A stretch of DNA of 5,639 nucleotides from an uncultured Pseudomonadota bacterium (lineage in GTDB: Bacteria; Pseudomonadota; Gammaproteobacteria; Burkholderiales; Methylophilaceae). Position 1 is the first letter of the stretch. Every line of letters starts with the position of its first letter. The DNA lies in assembly GCA_903860085.1 (NCBI GenBank), contig CAIOPD010000021.1:1-5639 (forward strand). Direction: 5' to 3'. Positions 5,018-5,639 of this stretch are shown in pieces. The translations under genes and the position numbers were made by a program. The notes under the pieces were generated by a model. That model did not search any database. It was not told the origin of the DNA and saw nothing but the letters and a program-made list of their open reading frames with translations.

Positions 5018-5639
5018 ATGGCTGAAATTACCGCAAGTATGGTAAAAGAACTACGTGAGCGCACTGATGCGCCAATGATGGACTGTAAGAAAGCATTAAC
5101 TGAAGCTGAAGGCGATATGACTCGTGCTGAAGAAATTTTACGTGTACGTTTTGGCAATAAAGCAAGTAAAGCTGCTGGCCGTGTGGCTGCTGAAGGTACT
5201 GTTGGTATTAGCATAAGTGCTGATGGCAAAACTGGTGCGATGATTGAAGTCAATTCTGAAACTGACTTCTGCGCTAAAAATGAAGACTTCTTAAAGTTCG
5301 TCAATGAATTAGCCGTGATTGTTGCTAACAGCAATCCAGCTGACATTGCTGCTGTGGGTGCTTTGCCTATGCGTGATTCAACTGTTGAAGATACGCGTGC
5401 GCAATTGGTTGGTAAAATTGGTGAAAACGTGACAGCGCGTCGATTTGTACGCCCAGCAGTGCAAGGTAAGCTTGCAAGCTACATTCACGGTAGCAAAATT
5501 GGTGTAATCGTTGATCTAGTTGGTGGTGATGACGCGCTAGCTAAAGATATTGAGATGCATATTGCAGCAGCTAAGCCAAAATCATTAGATGCTTCTGGTA
5601 TCGATGCAAGTTTGATCGAAACAGAGCGCCGCGTTGCAA
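5018..5639 (+). CDS. tsf: Elongation factor Ts, 3' end beyond the window
   Basis: EF-Ts is the cytoplasmic nucleotide exchange factor that releases GDP from EF-Tu. The visible 207 residues cover about 70 percent of a typical 280-300-residue bacterial EF-Ts. The N-terminal UBA-like domain with signature [16 protein letters not shown] is at 12-27. The second signature [12 protein letters not shown] is at 77-88, with the EF-Tu-contacting Asp83-Phe84 pair (Asp80-Phe81 in E. coli). A later [14 protein letters not shown] stretch carries His157 at the place of the conserved core-domain histidine. Residue 85 is Cys where the family normally has Val. The frame is open to the last base. It is downstream of rpsB by 125 nt with an intrinsic terminator between, so expression probably depends on partial read-through, unless an unseen internal promoter exists. 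Confidence 0.97.
   Translation, partial: MAEITASMVKELRERTDAPMMDCKKALTEAEGDMTRAEEILRVRFGNKASKAAGRVAAEGTVGISISADGKTGAMIEVNSETDFCAKNEDFLKFVNELAVIVANSNPADIAAVGALPMRDSTVEDTRAQLVGKIGENVTARRFVRPAVQGKLASYIHGSKIGVIVDLVGGDDALAKDIEMHIAAAKPKSLDASGIDASLIETERRVA

Noticed and set aside
4981..5346. Open frame of 121 codons on the - strand
   Set aside because: It lies antisense to the start of tsf, whose reading frame, signatures and ribosome binding site are clear. Its composition is Ser/Ala/Leu rich, as expected for the reverse complement of an Ala/Glu/Lys-rich gene, and it has no recognisable domain.
1..5639. Mobile element, CRISPR array, toxin-antitoxin, phage or other defence system
   Set aside because: No repeat-spacer pattern, transposase, integrase or tRNA is seen. 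Conserved housekeeping genes fill the window, with normal spacing and terminators.

Overview
The window reads as ordinary core-genome DNA of a moderately AT-rich proteobacterium. The protein sequences and gene order (map-glnD divergent from rpsB-tsf) fit Beta- or Gammaproteobacteria. I lean towards a low-GC betaproteobacterium such as a methylotroph of the Methylophilaceae, but that is an impression from sequence style, not a database result. There is no mobile element, CRISPR array, tRNA or rRNA, and no sign of recent transfer.

Layout. Bases 1-243 hold the 3' part of a small cupin-fold gene on the + strand. It runs head-on towards glnD, and both genes share a bidirectional terminator (290-323). 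The - strand carries an apparent two-gene operon, map (3849-3043) then glnD (3000-349), with 42 nt between them. A 296-nt divergent control region (3850-4145) has a good map promoter on the - strand. On the + strand it has a probable rpsB promoter, an extended -10 with a GC-rich discriminator, followed by a leader of about 150 nt. Then come rpsB (4146-4892), a strong intrinsic terminator or attenuator and two further hairpins (4893-5017), and tsf (5018 onward), cut by the window end.

How the genes work together. rpsB and tsf supply ribosomal protein S2 and elongation factor Ts. map removes the initiator methionine from new proteins, and glnD is the nitrogen sensor that modifies PII proteins. 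Translation, protein maturation and nitrogen signalling are thus driven from one divergent control region, the arrangement known from E. coli (rpsB-tsf against map-glnD-dapD). Here dapD does not follow glnD; the convergent cupin gene lies there instead.

Most worth a second look is the rpsB leader. It has two back-to-back 7-bp hairpins at the predicted transcript start. It also has an 8-bp long-range stem and a 6-bp pairing that together form a plausible pseudoknot just upstream of the ribosome binding site, competing with local hairpins. This looks like an S2-responsive autoregulatory leader, possibly built differently from the enterobacterial one. A perfect 15-bp palindrome (3967-3981) beside the rpsB -10 element is a second regulatory candidate.
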